Assembly (NCBI RefSeq): GCF_009720775.1
Contig: NZ_WNKW01000010.1
Span: 16,574 to 80,573 of the forward strand
Source of the DNA: Pseudoduganella danionis
GTDB taxonomy: Bacteria; Pseudomonadota; Gammaproteobacteria; Burkholderiales; Burkholderiaceae_D
Length of the DNA: 64,000 nt
Reading direction: 5' to 3'
Position numbers and translations under genes: made by a program. Numbering within the stretch: position 1 is the stretch's first letter; each line of letters starts with the position of its first letter. The notes beneath the pieces were generated by a model that made no database searches, was not told the origin of the DNA, and saw nothing but the letters and a program-made list of their open reading frames with translations. This document shows positions 1 to 10,059 of the stretch, piece after piece.

Positions 1-1096
1 CGCAGCTTCCGGCATCCAGGGCTTCCCTGGCTACACGCCAGCGACGGCAGTCGATTCGGGTCGCCACAACATTGCCCTGTTCCTCGACGCTGAACACAAG
101 CCTGTCAACGAACTGACGCTGGGCGGCGCTGTGCGCTACGAAAAATACTCGGACTTCGGCAGCACCGTCACCGGCAAGCTGAGCGCCCGCTTCGACCCGA
201 CCAAGCAATTCGGTCTGCGCGGCAGCCTGTCCACCGGCTTCCGTGCACCGAGCGTGCAGCAGGAGTTCTACAGCTCCGTCTCCACCAACCTGAATAATGG
301 CGTGCTGACGGAAACCCTGACCGCACGTCAGGGCAGCGCGGTGACCAAGGCGTTCGGCATCGCTCCGCTGAAAGAAGAAACCTCGACCAACGGCAGCATC
401 GGCATGGTGCTGCGTCCGGCCAGCAATATGTCGCTGACGGCTGACCTGTACGAGATCAAGATCAAGGACCGCATCGTGTTCTCGAGCGAGATCGCACCGG
501 AAGCCAACGGCGGCCCGATTGCCAACATCCTCAAACCGCTGGGCGTAGGCCAGGCACAGTTCTTCACCAACGCGGTCGATACCCGTACCCGTGGTCTGGA
601 CATCGTGGCCGAGCACACTTCCAAGTTTGCCGCGTCCACGCTGGTGCTGTCCGGCCAGTTGGGCTTCAACAAGACGGAAGTCACCAAGCGCCACTCCACT
701 TCGTCCGTGCTGACCGGTGCACAGTTGTTCGACCAGTCGCAAGTGACGCTGATCGAGCACGGTCAGCCACGCAAGCACCATGTGGTCGCAGCTGACTACA
801 CGGCCGGCCAGTGGAACCTGAACACGCGCGCCAACTACTACGGCGAAGTCCAAGCTGAGAACTTCAGCCCGCTGCAGAAATGGGATGCGCGCTGGCTGGT
901 GGATGCTTCGGTGCGTTATGCCTACACCAAGCGCACCTTCTTCAGCGTGGGCGTGAACAATCTGTTCAACCAGACTCCGTCCGACTGGACCAACGGTGGT
1001 GTATTCCCGAAACTGGGCTTCACCAAGTGCTGGGAAACCTGCCCTATCGGCGTGAACGGCCGCTCGATGTACCTGCGCGCGGACACTGCCTTCTAA
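1..1096 (+). CDS. TonB-dependent receptor, C-terminal part (5' end outside window)
   Basis: The reading frame is open from base 2 to the TAA at 1094-1096, so the gene begins upstream of the window. About 364 residues are visible and they look like the outer-membrane beta-barrel of a TonB-dependent receptor. There are alternating amphipathic strands, a segment TGFRAPSVQQEFY typical of these barrels, a late VGVNNLFNQTPSDW segment typical of the last strands, and a terminal phenylalanine (RADTAF), the usual barrel-assembly signal. Such receptors import siderophores, cobalamin or oligosaccharides using TonB-ExbBD energy. The plug domain and TonB box are missing from view, so the substrate cannot be told. 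Its stop codon overlaps the stop of the convergent MocR gene (bases 1093-1096). Confidence 0.9.
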   Translation, partial: AASGIQGFPGYTPATAVDSGRHNIALFLDAEHKPVNELTLGGAVRYEKYSDFGSTVTGKLSARFDPTKQFGLRGSLSTGFRAPSVQQEFYSSVSTNLNNGVLTETLTARQGSAVTKAFGIAPLKEETSTNGSIGMVLRPASNMSLTADLYEIKIKDRIVFSSEIAPEANGGPIANILKPLGVGQAQFFTNAVDTRTRGLDIVAEHTSKFAASTLVLSGQLGFNKTEVTKRHSTSSVLTGAQLFDQSQVTLIEHGQPRKHHVVAADYTAGQWNLNTRANYYGEVQAENFSPLQKWDARWLVDASVRYAYTKRTFFSVGVNNLFNQTPSDWTNGGVFPKLGFTKCWETCPIGVNGRSMYLRADTAF

Positions 1097-2571
1097 GCAC
1101 CCGCAGTTGATATGGGAAGCACAACTGGCAGCACTGCTGCCAGTTGCTTCACCAGTAGCTCCATCTGCTCGGCTGGCACCTGTGCATAGCCGAGCATCAA
1201 TCCCTGCAGGGCCAGACTCCCCTGCGTCGCCTTGGCGCTCAATGGTTCCGCCACCATGCCCTGCTCCAGCAGGCGCTGGCTGATCGCCACATCACTCCAG
1301 TTCTGATCCCTAAAACACAACACCAGATGCATGCCGGCAGACACGCCATGCAGCGTGACGTGCTGGCCCAGATGGCGCTGTAGCGCCGCCACCAGCGCAT
1401 CGCGCCGCTGACGGTAGAGGCGCCGCATACGCCGCACATGGCGCGCAAACTGTCCGCTGCGCAGAAACTCGGCCAGCGCCAGCTGTTCGCCCACGCGCCC
1501 GCGTGCAGACGACTGCGCACGCATCTGCGCAAAGGCCGGTGCCAGTATGGCCGGCACCACTACAAAGCCTATGCGTAGCGCGGGAAACATGGTCTTGCTG
1601 AAGGTGCCCAGATACACCACGGGCGCATCATCGGCCAGCCCCTGCATGGCCGACAGCGGCGCCCCATCATGACGGAATTCGCTGTCGTAATCGTCTTCGA
1701 TAATCAGCGCCCCGGCATGGCGCGCCGCTTCGATCAGCGCTATGCGGCGGCTCAGACTCAGCACACTACCCAGCGGGTACTGGTGCGACGGAGTGGTGTA
1801 GATCAGCCGCGGCGGACGTAGCAACCAGTCATCCGGCTGCGGTGCTATGCCCTCCTCGTCCACCTCAATGCCGGCCACATTCAGGCTGGCGCCACGCGCC
1901 GCAGCGAGCGCGCCAGCATAGCCGGGATGCTCGATCCAGATGGTATCGCCCACATCGGCCAGCGCACGTAGGCACATATCGAGGCTGCTCTGGGTACCAT
2001 CGGTGATGAATACCTGCGCCGCATCGCACACCACGCCGCGCGCGGCGCGTAGGTGTTCGGCCACCGCCACCCGCAGCGGCCACTCGCCAGCCGCATCGCC
2101 ATAGTTAAGCTGGGCCGGCGTCAGACTGCGCCACGCGCGTTCCAGCATACGGCGCCACAGCGCCAGCGGGAAGTGATCGAGGGCCGGCACGCCGGGCACA
2201 AAGGCACCGGCCAGGTGCACGGCCGTAGGCGGCGTACGCAGATTGCACACGCGCTGCGCCAGTCCGGCCTGTACGGCAGGTGGCACCACATGCGCACTGG
2301 CCGCCTGCAGCGGCACCGTAGCTACCACTGTGCCGCGCCGGTCGCTATGCACATAGCCCTCACTGGCTAGCTGCTCGTAGGCATACAGCACAGTATTGCG
2401 CGCCACCTGCAATTCCTCGGCCAGCGCGCGCGAAGGTGCCAGCAGCGTTCCCGCTGTCAGCCTGCCCTGCCGGATTGCGCTGCGCAGGCACTCATGCAGC
2501 AGGCGCTGACGCGACCAGCCATGCTGCGCGTGCTGCGCGATGTAGGCGTTGAAAAGCAGGGAATAATCCAT
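1093..2571 (-). CDS. MocR-family (GntR HTH + aminotransferase-like) transcriptional regulator
   Basis: A 492-residue protein with an N-terminal GntR-type winged helix (about residues 20-80, with LLAPSRALAEELQVARNTVL) and a fold-type I aminotransferase domain (about 115-490). PLP-site features are visible: YTTPSHQYPLG (about 259-268), EDDYDSEFR (292-300) and GTFSKTMFP with the probable Schiff-base lysine K326. MocR proteins such as PdxR and GabR use PLP or its derivatives as effector. The ATG at 2571 is chosen because GGAG lies 5 nt upstream; an in-frame GTG at 2592 lacks such a site. It is divergent from the PNPOx-like gene at 2661, a common arrangement for MocR regulators and their targets, so control of that gene is likely but inferred. 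Confidence 0.9.
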   Translation of the reverse strand: MDYSLLFNAYIAQHAQHGWSRQRLLHECLRSAIRQGRLTAGTLLAPSRALAEELQVARNTVLYAYEQLASEGYVHSDRRGTVVATVPLQAASAHVVPPAVQAGLAQRVCNLRTPPTAVHLAGAFVPGVPALDHFPLALWRRMLERAWRSLTPAQLNYGDAAGEWPLRVAVAEHLRAARGVVCDAAQVFITDGTQSSLDMCLRALADVGDTIWIEHPGYAGALAAARGASLNVAGIEVDEEGIAPQPDDWLLRPPRLIYTTPSHQYPLGSVLSLSRRIALIEAARHAGALIIEDDYDSEFRHDGAPLSAMQGLADDAPVVYLGTFSKTMFPALRIGFVVVPAILAPAFAQMRAQSSARGRVGEQLALAEFLRSGQFARHVRRMRRLYRQRRDALVAALQRHLGQHVTLHGVSAGMHLVLCFRDQNWSDVAISQRLLEQGMVAEPLSAKATQGSLALQGLMLGYAQVPAEQMELLVKQLAAVLPVVLPISTAGA

Positions 2572-2660
2572 CGTGGCTCCAAAAAATAACACAGTTCTGG
2601 ATCTTTTTAAGGAACCATCACTCCATTATATTGGCACTTCAATTCAACCGGATGGAGATT
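2572..2660. promoter_or_regulatory. Divergent intergenic region between MocR regulator and PNPOx-like gene
   Basis: An 89-bp, locally AT-rich spacer with both translation starts facing outward. A TATATT at 2627-2632 is a possible -10 element for the plus-strand gene, although no good -35 is evident. MocR regulators usually bind direct repeats in such spacers; I do not see a clear pair. The assignment rests on position more than on motif. Confidence 0.35.
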
Positions 2661-3317
2661 ATGACCACACCAGAAACTGCCGCAGCACCGAGCGAACGCA
2701 CGCGTATCCGCCGCATCCCCACCAATGCCGCCTATGACACAGCCACACTGCACGCCATCGTCGATGCGGCCTACCTGTGCCACATCGCTTTTGCCGATGA
2801 GCGGGGCGCGCATTGCATCCCCACGGCATGCTGGCGCGAAGACGGCCACCTGTACATCCACGGCTCGAATGGCAGCCGTATGCTCAAGCGCCTGACGGAC
2901 AGTGAATGCTGCGTGACGATTACCCATCTCGATGGGCTGGTGCTGGCGCGTTCCGCCTTCAATCACTCGATGAACTACCGCTCGGCCATGATTTACGGCC
3001 GCTTTGAAGTAGTCAGCGACGAAGCACAGCGCCACCGTGCGCTGGAAAACTTCATGGAGCATCTGGCGCCCGGGCGTCAGGCAGAAATCCGCGCCGGTTC
3101 GGACAAGGAATATGCGGCCACCACCATCCTGCGCATCAGCCTCGATGAAGCGGCCTGCAAGATCCGCAGCGGCGGCCCGAACGACGACGAAGAAGACATG
3201 CAGCAGCCCGCATGGGCCGGTGTACTACCGCTGGCACTCAAACCACAGGCGCCAATAGTCGACGAGGGCTGCCTTATGCCGGCTCCGGCCTACGTGCAGC
3301 AGTGGCTGCAGGATTGA
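2661..3317 (+). CDS. Pyridoxamine 5'-phosphate oxidase-like FMN-binding split-barrel protein
   Basis: A 218-residue soluble protein of the FMN split-barrel superfamily (the subgroup often annotated as flavin-nucleotide-binding or pyridoxamine 5'-phosphate oxidase-related). Early strands are recognisable: DAAYLCHIAFADERGAHCIP followed by REDGHLYIHGSNGSRMLK, matching the phosphate/flavin-binding part of this group, then SMNYRSAMIYGRFEVV. The true substrate is unknown; members can be PNP oxidases or heme/flavin-binding proteins. The ATG at 2661 follows GGAG by only 3 nt, and an in-frame ATG at 2652 is an alternative start. It is divergent from a MocR regulator, which suggests PLP-linked control. 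Its 3' end overlaps the convergent gene ending at 3274 by 44 bp. Confidence 0.8.
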   Translation: MTTPETAAAPSERTRIRRIPTNAAYDTATLHAIVDAAYLCHIAFADERGAHCIPTACWREDGHLYIHGSNGSRMLKRLTDSECCVTITHLDGLVLARSAFNHSMNYRSAMIYGRFEVVSDEAQRHRALENFMEHLAPGRQAEIRAGSDKEYAATTILRISLDEAACKIRSGGPNDDEEDMQQPAWAGVLPLALKPQAPIVDEGCLMPAPAYVQQWLQD

Positions 3318-5040
3318 ACTGCTCGCGCCACCACAGCACCAGCATGCAAGCGATGAACAGCAGGCCGGATGAGGCAATCGGCAGCAGCGCGGTGGTAGCC
3401 GGTGCAGCTTGCTGCGCCGATGTGGCTGCCAGCGCTGGCGAGGCCGAAGTCATGGGCTGCGCCTGGGCCATTCCCTGCGGGGTGTGGCGCGCAGCATAAC
3501 GCACCGTGGCATCGCGCCGCAGCGCGCGCTGCCACGCCGGCCAGTCATTCGGCCCGTACACATACAGGCGCTCCGCTTCCTGCGTACCGCCCAGTGTCAT
3601 AGTCAGCCAGCCTGCCTGCGCTGGCCAGACTGCGGCGCAGGCCGCATCGGCTTTGTCACGGCGGCGCTGCAATGGCTGCTGCGACAAGCCCTCCACCTGC
3701 AGCATGGCGCCCGCTGGCGCACCTTGCACACATAGCTCGCTGCGCAGTCCCGCCAGCGGCATTGGGTCATCCAGCTGCCATGCCAGCTTGCCCTTGCTCG
3801 GCAAGGCTATCGTATCCAGCGCCACCTGCCACCATGCTGCCAGCGCCTGCGGCGCACTGATGGCGTAGCGATGCCATTCCGTCAGCCCGAGCCAGATCAC
3901 GCGGCCACGCTGCAGTTCGCGCTGCCACAACCATGGCTGCTTCCTGTCATCCTGTGCCAGCACGCTCCAGCCGGCACTCTGCCCGGCCGGATTCCAGGGT
4001 GCTGGCGCCAGCGCCAACTGCGTACCAGCCAGCGCAAACTGGCGCATGTCTTCCTTCTCCGTAGTGGCCGACTGGGCTTGCAGATGCAGGCCAAATTCGC
4101 GCTGCCACAATGCCGTATCGGCCGCATTCGCGCCCAGCACCACCAGCGGCACTCCCTGTCTCACTTGCGCCAGCAAGGCGCTGCGTGCAGCCGGCGCCAA
4201 ATGTTCGATATAGGCCGCGTCAGCAAACAGCAGGTTGGGCGCTGTCAAAGCTTCGCGTGCTGCTTCCTGACGGGCGATGGCCTTGCCCAGCGTGACATTC
4301 CAGTCCACCAGTGCTCCGCCATCCACCAGCAACTGATTCAGGCTACGCGCATCGAACGACGGCGCATCAAACAGCCCGCGTACCTGCAACGGTGTCGCCT
4401 CCCTCACCTGCAGCGGCAACGGTCCCTGCGCCTGCACTTTGCCAGCCGCATCCAGTATGCGCGCCTGTAGCACCATCGCTTCCGCCACAGGTGGCAGCCA
4501 TTGCACACTCTGAGTTGTACCAGCCTTTGCCGCTGGACCGGAATCCGCCAGCACCTGATGGTTTTCTGCCAGTAGCTGCAGCCGCCAGCCTGCCTGTGCT
4601 TCGCCACGCCGCACTGTCAGCGTGAACTGCCGACCCAATGCCAGCGTGCGCGGAAAATCCAGCCAGAGCAGATCGGCCGCCTTGGGCGTCCATTGCAGCG
4701 GACGGGCCGGCACATCGCGCCACTCCGCATCGCGCAAGCCATCGCCGCGCAGCTCCACAGCGCTGGCTGCGGCCACACGCTGCAGTTGCGTTGCCGTGAC
4801 GGCAGCAGGCGCATCGCTCTGGATCACAACAGGCGCCGCTGCACCGGCAGGCAGGCGCAATCCGGCCAATGTAAGCGCCAGCGCCAGTGCCGCCAGCAGC
4901 ACCAGCGCTGCGTTGATCTGCTGATGCCGCCGCAGATACAGCGCAGCACTCACCATACCAGTCAGCACAACGGCCAGCGGCACTAGCCACTGGCTCAGCG
5001 GAATCGACGACCATAGGGCAGACATCATGGCAGCATTCAT
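3274..5040 (-). CDS. Membrane protein with class I glutamine amidotransferase-like domain, last gene of the tld/moxR operon
   Basis: A 588-residue protein with two N-terminal membrane helices (about residues 12-35 and 43-63), a large non-cytoplasmic-looking middle, and a C-terminal helix (SSGLLFIACMLVLWW). The middle contains a stretch like the flavodoxin-like amidotransferase domains found in proteins at the end of MoxR/BatA clusters (LLVDGGALVDWNV..., then VPLVVLGANAADTALW). I see no catalytic Cys-His-Glu triad, so it is probably not an enzyme. The ATG at 5040 is preceded by AAGGAG with 8 nt spacing and overlaps the stop of the upstream DUF4175 gene (ATGA), indicating translational coupling. 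Its function probably concerns the same membrane complex as DUF58, BatA and DUF4175; this is inference. Confidence 0.7.
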   Translation of the reverse strand: MNAAMMSALWSSIPLSQWLVPLAVVLTGMVSAALYLRRHQQINAALVLLAALALALTLAGLRLPAGAAAPVVIQSDAPAAVTATQLQRVAAASAVELRGDGLRDAEWRDVPARPLQWTPKAADLLWLDFPRTLALGRQFTLTVRRGEAQAGWRLQLLAENHQVLADSGPAAKAGTTQSVQWLPPVAEAMVLQARILDAAGKVQAQGPLPLQVREATPLQVRGLFDAPSFDARSLNQLLVDGGALVDWNVTLGKAIARQEAAREALTAPNLLFADAAYIEHLAPAARSALLAQVRQGVPLVVLGANAADTALWQREFGLHLQAQSATTEKEDMRQFALAGTQLALAPAPWNPAGQSAGWSVLAQDDRKQPWLWQRELQRGRVIWLGLTEWHRYAISAPQALAAWWQVALDTIALPSKGKLAWQLDDPMPLAGLRSELCVQGAPAGAMLQVEGLSQQPLQRRRDKADAACAAVWPAQAGWLTMTLGGTQEAERLYVYGPNDWPAWQRALRRDATVRYAARHTPQGMAQAQPMTSASPALAATSAQQAAPATTALLPIASSGLLFIACMLVLWWREQFNPAATAARRPEPA

Positions 5041-7076
5041 TGTGCGGGCTCCTTGCCATTCCAGGCGCGACGGAAAGCGGTATCGCTCACGCTGCGCGAC
5101 TGTAGCAGCACGGGCGCCTCGGTCAGCGTACCGCGCAGCCACGCGCGCAGTTCGCCACGGCAGGGCAAGCAGCCATCCTGCACATCCTGCACGGCGCGCT
5201 GCGCCGCCAGCTTCTGTTCCGGATCGGTGATGCGCTGGCTAATCGCTTCCCGTGCGGCCTTGCTCCATAGGGCAGGCAAGGCGCTGTCCTGCGCCAGCGC
5301 CTGTACCAGCTCGCGCACTTCGGCTGGCACGCTCACACTGGCCGCTCCTTGCGCACGCTTGTAGCCAAGCACACCGACTATATCGCCACTCATGCGCTTC
5401 TCTTCTTTCAGCGCAGGCGGAACGAATGCCGTACGGTGCAGATAGACCCGCTCGGCCGCCTGCAATTCCTTGATCGCTTCCAGCGCCTTGTATTCTGGCG
5501 CTAGCGCCGTCTTCGGCGTGATTGCACGCAGCGACTTCTCCGCATCCCACATGGCGGCCAATGCGCGCTTCAGGATCGCTTTGGTCTTGGGATCGAAGAT
5601 GGTGGCATTATCTTCCTGATCGTGGGCGTGGCCAAACTCCTTGAGCATGGAACTGTCACGGCCAAAGCCGGCTGCCGGTGGGCCGCCTTCGTGGCCATGC
5701 TCGCCCTCGTGCTCGTCGCCGAACAGGCTGGATTCCTCACCGAGGAACTGGCCATAGCGCAGCCTTAGCTTGGCCTGATCGTTAGCAATCGCCTCGCTGC
5801 GGCTACGCACCGTGGCAGGCGGCATCGAAGGCTGCGCCTGCATATCGGCCAGCAGCTGCTCCGTATCGATGATGATCTGACGCTGGCTGCGCAGCGTTTC
5901 CGGCTTGGCCAGACTAGGCAGCGCGGTCGCTTCCAGACTCTCCGCTTCAGGCGCGGGCAAGCGCAGCGTGTAAGTCGGCGACTGGGTGGTGTGCGGATGG
6001 TCGGGCGCATTGTCGCTAGCCCGCACGAAGAAATACAGCTCGTCGCCGGGTTCCATACCCAGTTCACTCAGATTCCATTGCTTCTTCCAGTTGCGCTCTT
6101 TCGGATTGGCCGACTGCGGCAGCGGCACTTCGCGGTCGCTGAAGCGGATGTTCTCGCCGCTGCCGCGCGCGAGTGTCATGTGCAGGCTGGCACGGCTGAT
6201 CGCGTAATCATCCTTCGCGCTGACGGCAATCTGCACGCTGCGCGCATCACGGGCCAACATATGTATCAGCTCAGTAGGCTCCGTAATCGTCACCTCGGGT
6301 GCCTGATCGGGAATCACCCTGATGGTGTAGCGCGTAGCGCCCGGCTGGCGCAGACGCCAGAACAGCGATTCATCGACGCGCTGGCGGATACATTCAGCAC
6401 CCAACTGCAGCGCGCTGCCATCGCCTAACTCCACCACGGGCAACACGCTGCCTGCGTCCTTGAGGCACCAGTACACCGTGGAATACTGCGGTATCTGCAC
6501 ATCCCGTGCCGCCGTTTCAAAAGGTTTGCTACCCGTATAGGCGGGCGGTTCCACGCGCAGATAAACTTCGCCACCACCGGCCACGCGGGCGCTGCGCTGC
6601 GCTGCAGACGGCATGCCGGCGGAGGACTGGCGGCTCTGCACCACGCTGCCAATTACTAGCCACAGCACTAGCACCAGTAGCGGTGCCACTGGCCAGCGCA
6701 CACGGCCACGGGCAATGGCGGCATAGTCGGCCTCACCCAGCACGGCATGCAGGCGCGCCAGCAAGCGCTGCTGCTGCAGACGGCCGATGGCGGAAATGGC
6801 ATCCATCGCCAGCAGATCGGCACTATCCTCAAGTGCCGGAACAGCAGCATTCAGCCACGACGTCCATTCTGCATGGAGGCGCCGGCGCCAGCGCTGTACA
6901 TCAAACGCCACCCACAATACCGCCAGCAGCAAGCCTGCCAATATGAACAGCCGTGCCGCAGGCAGCAGCCAGAGGGCGAGCAGCAGTGGCACCAGCAGCG
7001 CCGCCCATACTGGCAAACGGCGCAGGAAGATGGCGCGACGCAAACGCTGACGTAATAACTCAGTTTCGTCGCGCAT
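5037..7076 (-). CDS. DUF4175-type membrane protein
   Basis: A 679-residue protein with membrane helices near the N-terminus (about residues 20-65, then RWPVAPLLVLVLWLVIGSVV about 128-147), followed by a long soluble part. That part has beta-rich sections like those of DUF4175 proteins (YLRVEPPAYTG, VTITEPTELIHMLARD, ELYFFVRASDNAPDHPHTT) and a helical C-terminal half. An unusual acidic/histidine-rich stretch, GDEHEGEHGHEGGPP (about bases 5682-5726), could bind metal. It starts inside the preceding BatA gene (17-bp overlap) and ends in an ATGA overlap with the next gene. DUF4175 proteins commonly accompany MoxR, DUF58 and BatA. No molecular function is established that I can point to. Confidence 0.75.
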   Translation of the reverse strand: MRDETELLRQRLRRAIFLRRLPVWAALLVPLLLALWLLPAARLFILAGLLLAVLWVAFDVQRWRRRLHAEWTSWLNAAVPALEDSADLLAMDAISAIGRLQQQRLLARLHAVLGEADYAAIARGRVRWPVAPLLVLVLWLVIGSVVQSRQSSAGMPSAAQRSARVAGGGEVYLRVEPPAYTGSKPFETAARDVQIPQYSTVYWCLKDAGSVLPVVELGDGSALQLGAECIRQRVDESLFWRLRQPGATRYTIRVIPDQAPEVTITEPTELIHMLARDARSVQIAVSAKDDYAISRASLHMTLARGSGENIRFSDREVPLPQSANPKERNWKKQWNLSELGMEPGDELYFFVRASDNAPDHPHTTQSPTYTLRLPAPEAESLEATALPSLAKPETLRSQRQIIIDTEQLLADMQAQPSMPPATVRSRSEAIANDQAKLRLRYGQFLGEESSLFGDEHEGEHGHEGGPPAAGFGRDSSMLKEFGHAHDQEDNATIFDPKTKAILKRALAAMWDAEKSLRAITPKTALAPEYKALEAIKELQAAERVYLHRTAFVPPALKEEKRMSGDIVGVLGYKRAQGAASVSVPAEVRELVQALAQDSALPALWSKAAREAISQRITDPEQKLAAQRAVQDVQDGCLPCRGELRAWLRGTLTEAPVLLQSRSVSDTAFRRAWNGKEPAQ

Positions 7077-8130
7077 GACTCAGTACCCGTTCGATCATCA
7101 ATAGCGCCAGCAGCACATATGCCAGCCAGCGTGCCGGTTCAGCTTCGGCAGCTCTGCCACCCGTCGCAGGCGTGGCGCTCCACTGCTGCGAAGTCAGTCC
7201 GTACGGCGTTGCCGCTGCTGGCTGTAGCTGCTGCCAGCTCTGGTACAGTGCGTATGCAGCTTCCGCATCGCGTGGCGGAAATGCGTCCGAAGTCCAGATA
7301 CGGCCTTGCGCGGTGTCGGCATATTGCAGACGCAGGCCATTCAGGCTCACGCTCTGCCCTGCAGCTTTTTCGCTGTGCACGCGTGCGGTGCCCAGCCACC
7401 AGTGTGGCGCTGACCACCGGGCGGGCGCGGGGTCTGGCCGGTCCCAGATAATCAGGCTGGTGGCCGGACCAGGCGTATCGACAAAACGCACGGCCAACCC
7501 GCCTTTAGCCTGATCGGCGCCGACACTTGCAAACGCGGCAAACATGGCGCGCCACAAGGGCAGTCGTTCCGGCGTAGTCGCCAGCACTACTTCCTGTATG
7601 GCCAGCCCAGGCGGCGGCGCTTGATCGCCGCTCGCAGTGCCAGCCATGGTACGCAGCGTCACCGCATGGGCGAACTGGGGCGGCCGTGCGGGCATGGCCA
7701 GTTGCTGATCGCGGCTGACCACCAGCAGACGGGCGGTGGCGCGCCACTCGCGCTCATGTTCGGCCAGCCAGCGCAAAGGCTGGGCAGGCAGCTCCAGTTG
7801 CTGTGCGTGGCCCATGCCAGCGGCGGCAATCTGCTGCTGTGCCCACACCGGGTCCGCACCTTTATCCAGTAGCACGGTATCCCCGCGCCACGGCACGATG
7901 GTGGCAGCCAGCCATGCCAGCAGTACGATCAGCAGCAGACAGCGCACCAGTAGCAGCAGGCGGTCGCGCCACTGCCAGATGCGCAATTGCTGGGGTTCGG
8001 CAGCGGGCAGGAAGCGCGCAGTCGCCAGCGGCTCTGCCGTCAGCCGCTGACGCTTCTGCCGGTGCCACCACCATGGCAGCAACAGCAGCGGCAAAGCCAG
8101 CCACCAGTAGGGATAGGAACTGAAGATCAT
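7060..8130 (-). CDS. BatA-type (aerotolerance regulator N-terminal domain) membrane protein
   Basis: A 356-residue protein with two N-terminal helices (YPYWWLALPLLLLPWWWH and LLLLVRCLLLIVLLAWLAA) separated by about 40 residues, the layout of the BatA N-terminal domain. A degenerate vWA-like or amidotransferase-like region follows, then a C-terminal helix (WLAYVLLALLMIERVL). The ATG at 8130 overlaps the DUF58 stop codon (ATGA), which fixes this start over the longer upstream frame. Bat proteins in Bacteroides were linked to aerotolerance, and related MoxR-associated proteins act in membrane complexes. Here it lies between DUF58 and DUF4175 in one tightly overlapped operon. The exact role is unknown. 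Confidence 0.78.
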   Translation of the reverse strand: MIFSSYPYWWLALPLLLLPWWWHRQKRQRLTAEPLATARFLPAAEPQQLRIWQWRDRLLLLVRCLLLIVLLAWLAATIVPWRGDTVLLDKGADPVWAQQQIAAAGMGHAQQLELPAQPLRWLAEHEREWRATARLLVVSRDQQLAMPARPPQFAHAVTLRTMAGTASGDQAPPPGLAIQEVVLATTPERLPLWRAMFAAFASVGADQAKGGLAVRFVDTPGPATSLIIWDRPDPAPARWSAPHWWLGTARVHSEKAAGQSVSLNGLRLQYADTAQGRIWTSDAFPPRDAEAAYALYQSWQQLQPAAATPYGLTSQQWSATPATGGRAAEAEPARWLAYVLLALLMIERVLSHARRN

Positions 8131-9026
8131 CGGCTGGCAGCCCTTCTCGCGCCTGCCGCACGTAGCCAACCGCGCAGCACTTCCACTACCGGCTGCTCGA
8201 TACAGGCCACAGTGTGCACGATATCGCTCTGACGGCAGGCCTGTGCCACCGCATCGAAATGGGCACGGCTCTGTTCGCGATAACTGACACGGTCCGCGCC
8301 GCTCAAGCGATGCAGGCCGCCACTGCGTTCGGGATCACGATAGGCTGTACCAGCACGGAAGCTGGCATCGACTTCCGCCTGCGTACGCAGCGTCAGCAGC
8401 CGTACGTCGTGCTGCATGCGGCGCAGCCGCTGCAACGCCTCGCTGAGTGGCGAAGGCCAGTCCAGAAAATCGCTGGCGACGAACATCACCGCAGGGCTGC
8501 GGGCAAAGTGCAGATGGGCTTTCAGTACCTCGCTGGTGGGCAGGCCACCCAGCGGCTGCGCCTTGTTCAGCTGTGCCAGTACGCGCTGCAACTGACGTGG
8601 GCCACGAGCCGCAGGTGTGAAATCCACCTTGTCGCCACTGCACACCACCAGACCGAAGGCATCGCCCTGACGCTGGGCTATCGCCGCCACACAGGCCAGC
8701 ACGGTGCGGGCAAACCACAGCTTGTCGATGCCGTTGATCTCGCGGCTGGGTTCCGCCATGGACGCAGTCGCATCCAGCCATAACCAGACCGCGACGTGGC
8801 TGTCACGCTCCGCTTCGCGGATGAAATAGCGATCGGCACGGGCCAGCAGCTTCCAGTCCACGCGGCGCCATTCATCACCGGGCGCATACGCACGGTACTC
8901 GGAGAACTCCACGCCAGCACCGCGCTCACGGCCTGCATGAATGCCATGGCCGAGTCCTGCCAGCACGTGCCGGATCACCAGATCCAGATCACGGGTCTGC
9001 GCCATCATGGCGGTGGTAGGCATCAT
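8127..9026 (-). CDS. DUF58 protein (vWA-like), partner of MoxR
   Basis: A 299-residue soluble protein with the DUF58 signature around residues 40-95: EFSEYRAYAPGDEWRRVDWK, then a MIDAS-like DATAS after VAVWLWL. DUF58 proteins are nearly always encoded next to MoxR ATPases and are thought to be vWA-type partners that present substrates or metal-dependent contacts. The ATG at 9026 lies 15 nt after the moxR stop; a second ATG is adjacent and a third pair is at codons 7-8. The ribosome site is weak (TAAGG at distance), so the start is uncertain by up to 7 codons. The 3' end is fused by ATGA overlap to the BatA-type gene. Confidence 0.88.
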   Translation of the reverse strand: MMPTTAMMAQTRDLDLVIRHVLAGLGHGIHAGRERGAGVEFSEYRAYAPGDEWRRVDWKLLARADRYFIREAERDSHVAVWLWLDATASMAEPSREINGIDKLWFARTVLACVAAIAQRQGDAFGLVVCSGDKVDFTPAARGPRQLQRVLAQLNKAQPLGGLPTSEVLKAHLHFARSPAVMFVASDFLDWPSPLSEALQRLRRMQHDVRLLTLRTQAEVDASFRAGTAYRDPERSGGLHRLSGADRVSYREQSRAHFDAVAQACRQSDIVHTVACIEQPVVEVLRGWLRAAGARRAASR

Positions 9027-9041
9027 CGTCAGCGTACGGCC

Positions 9042-10058
<1,017 letters not shown>

Positions 10059-10059
10059 A

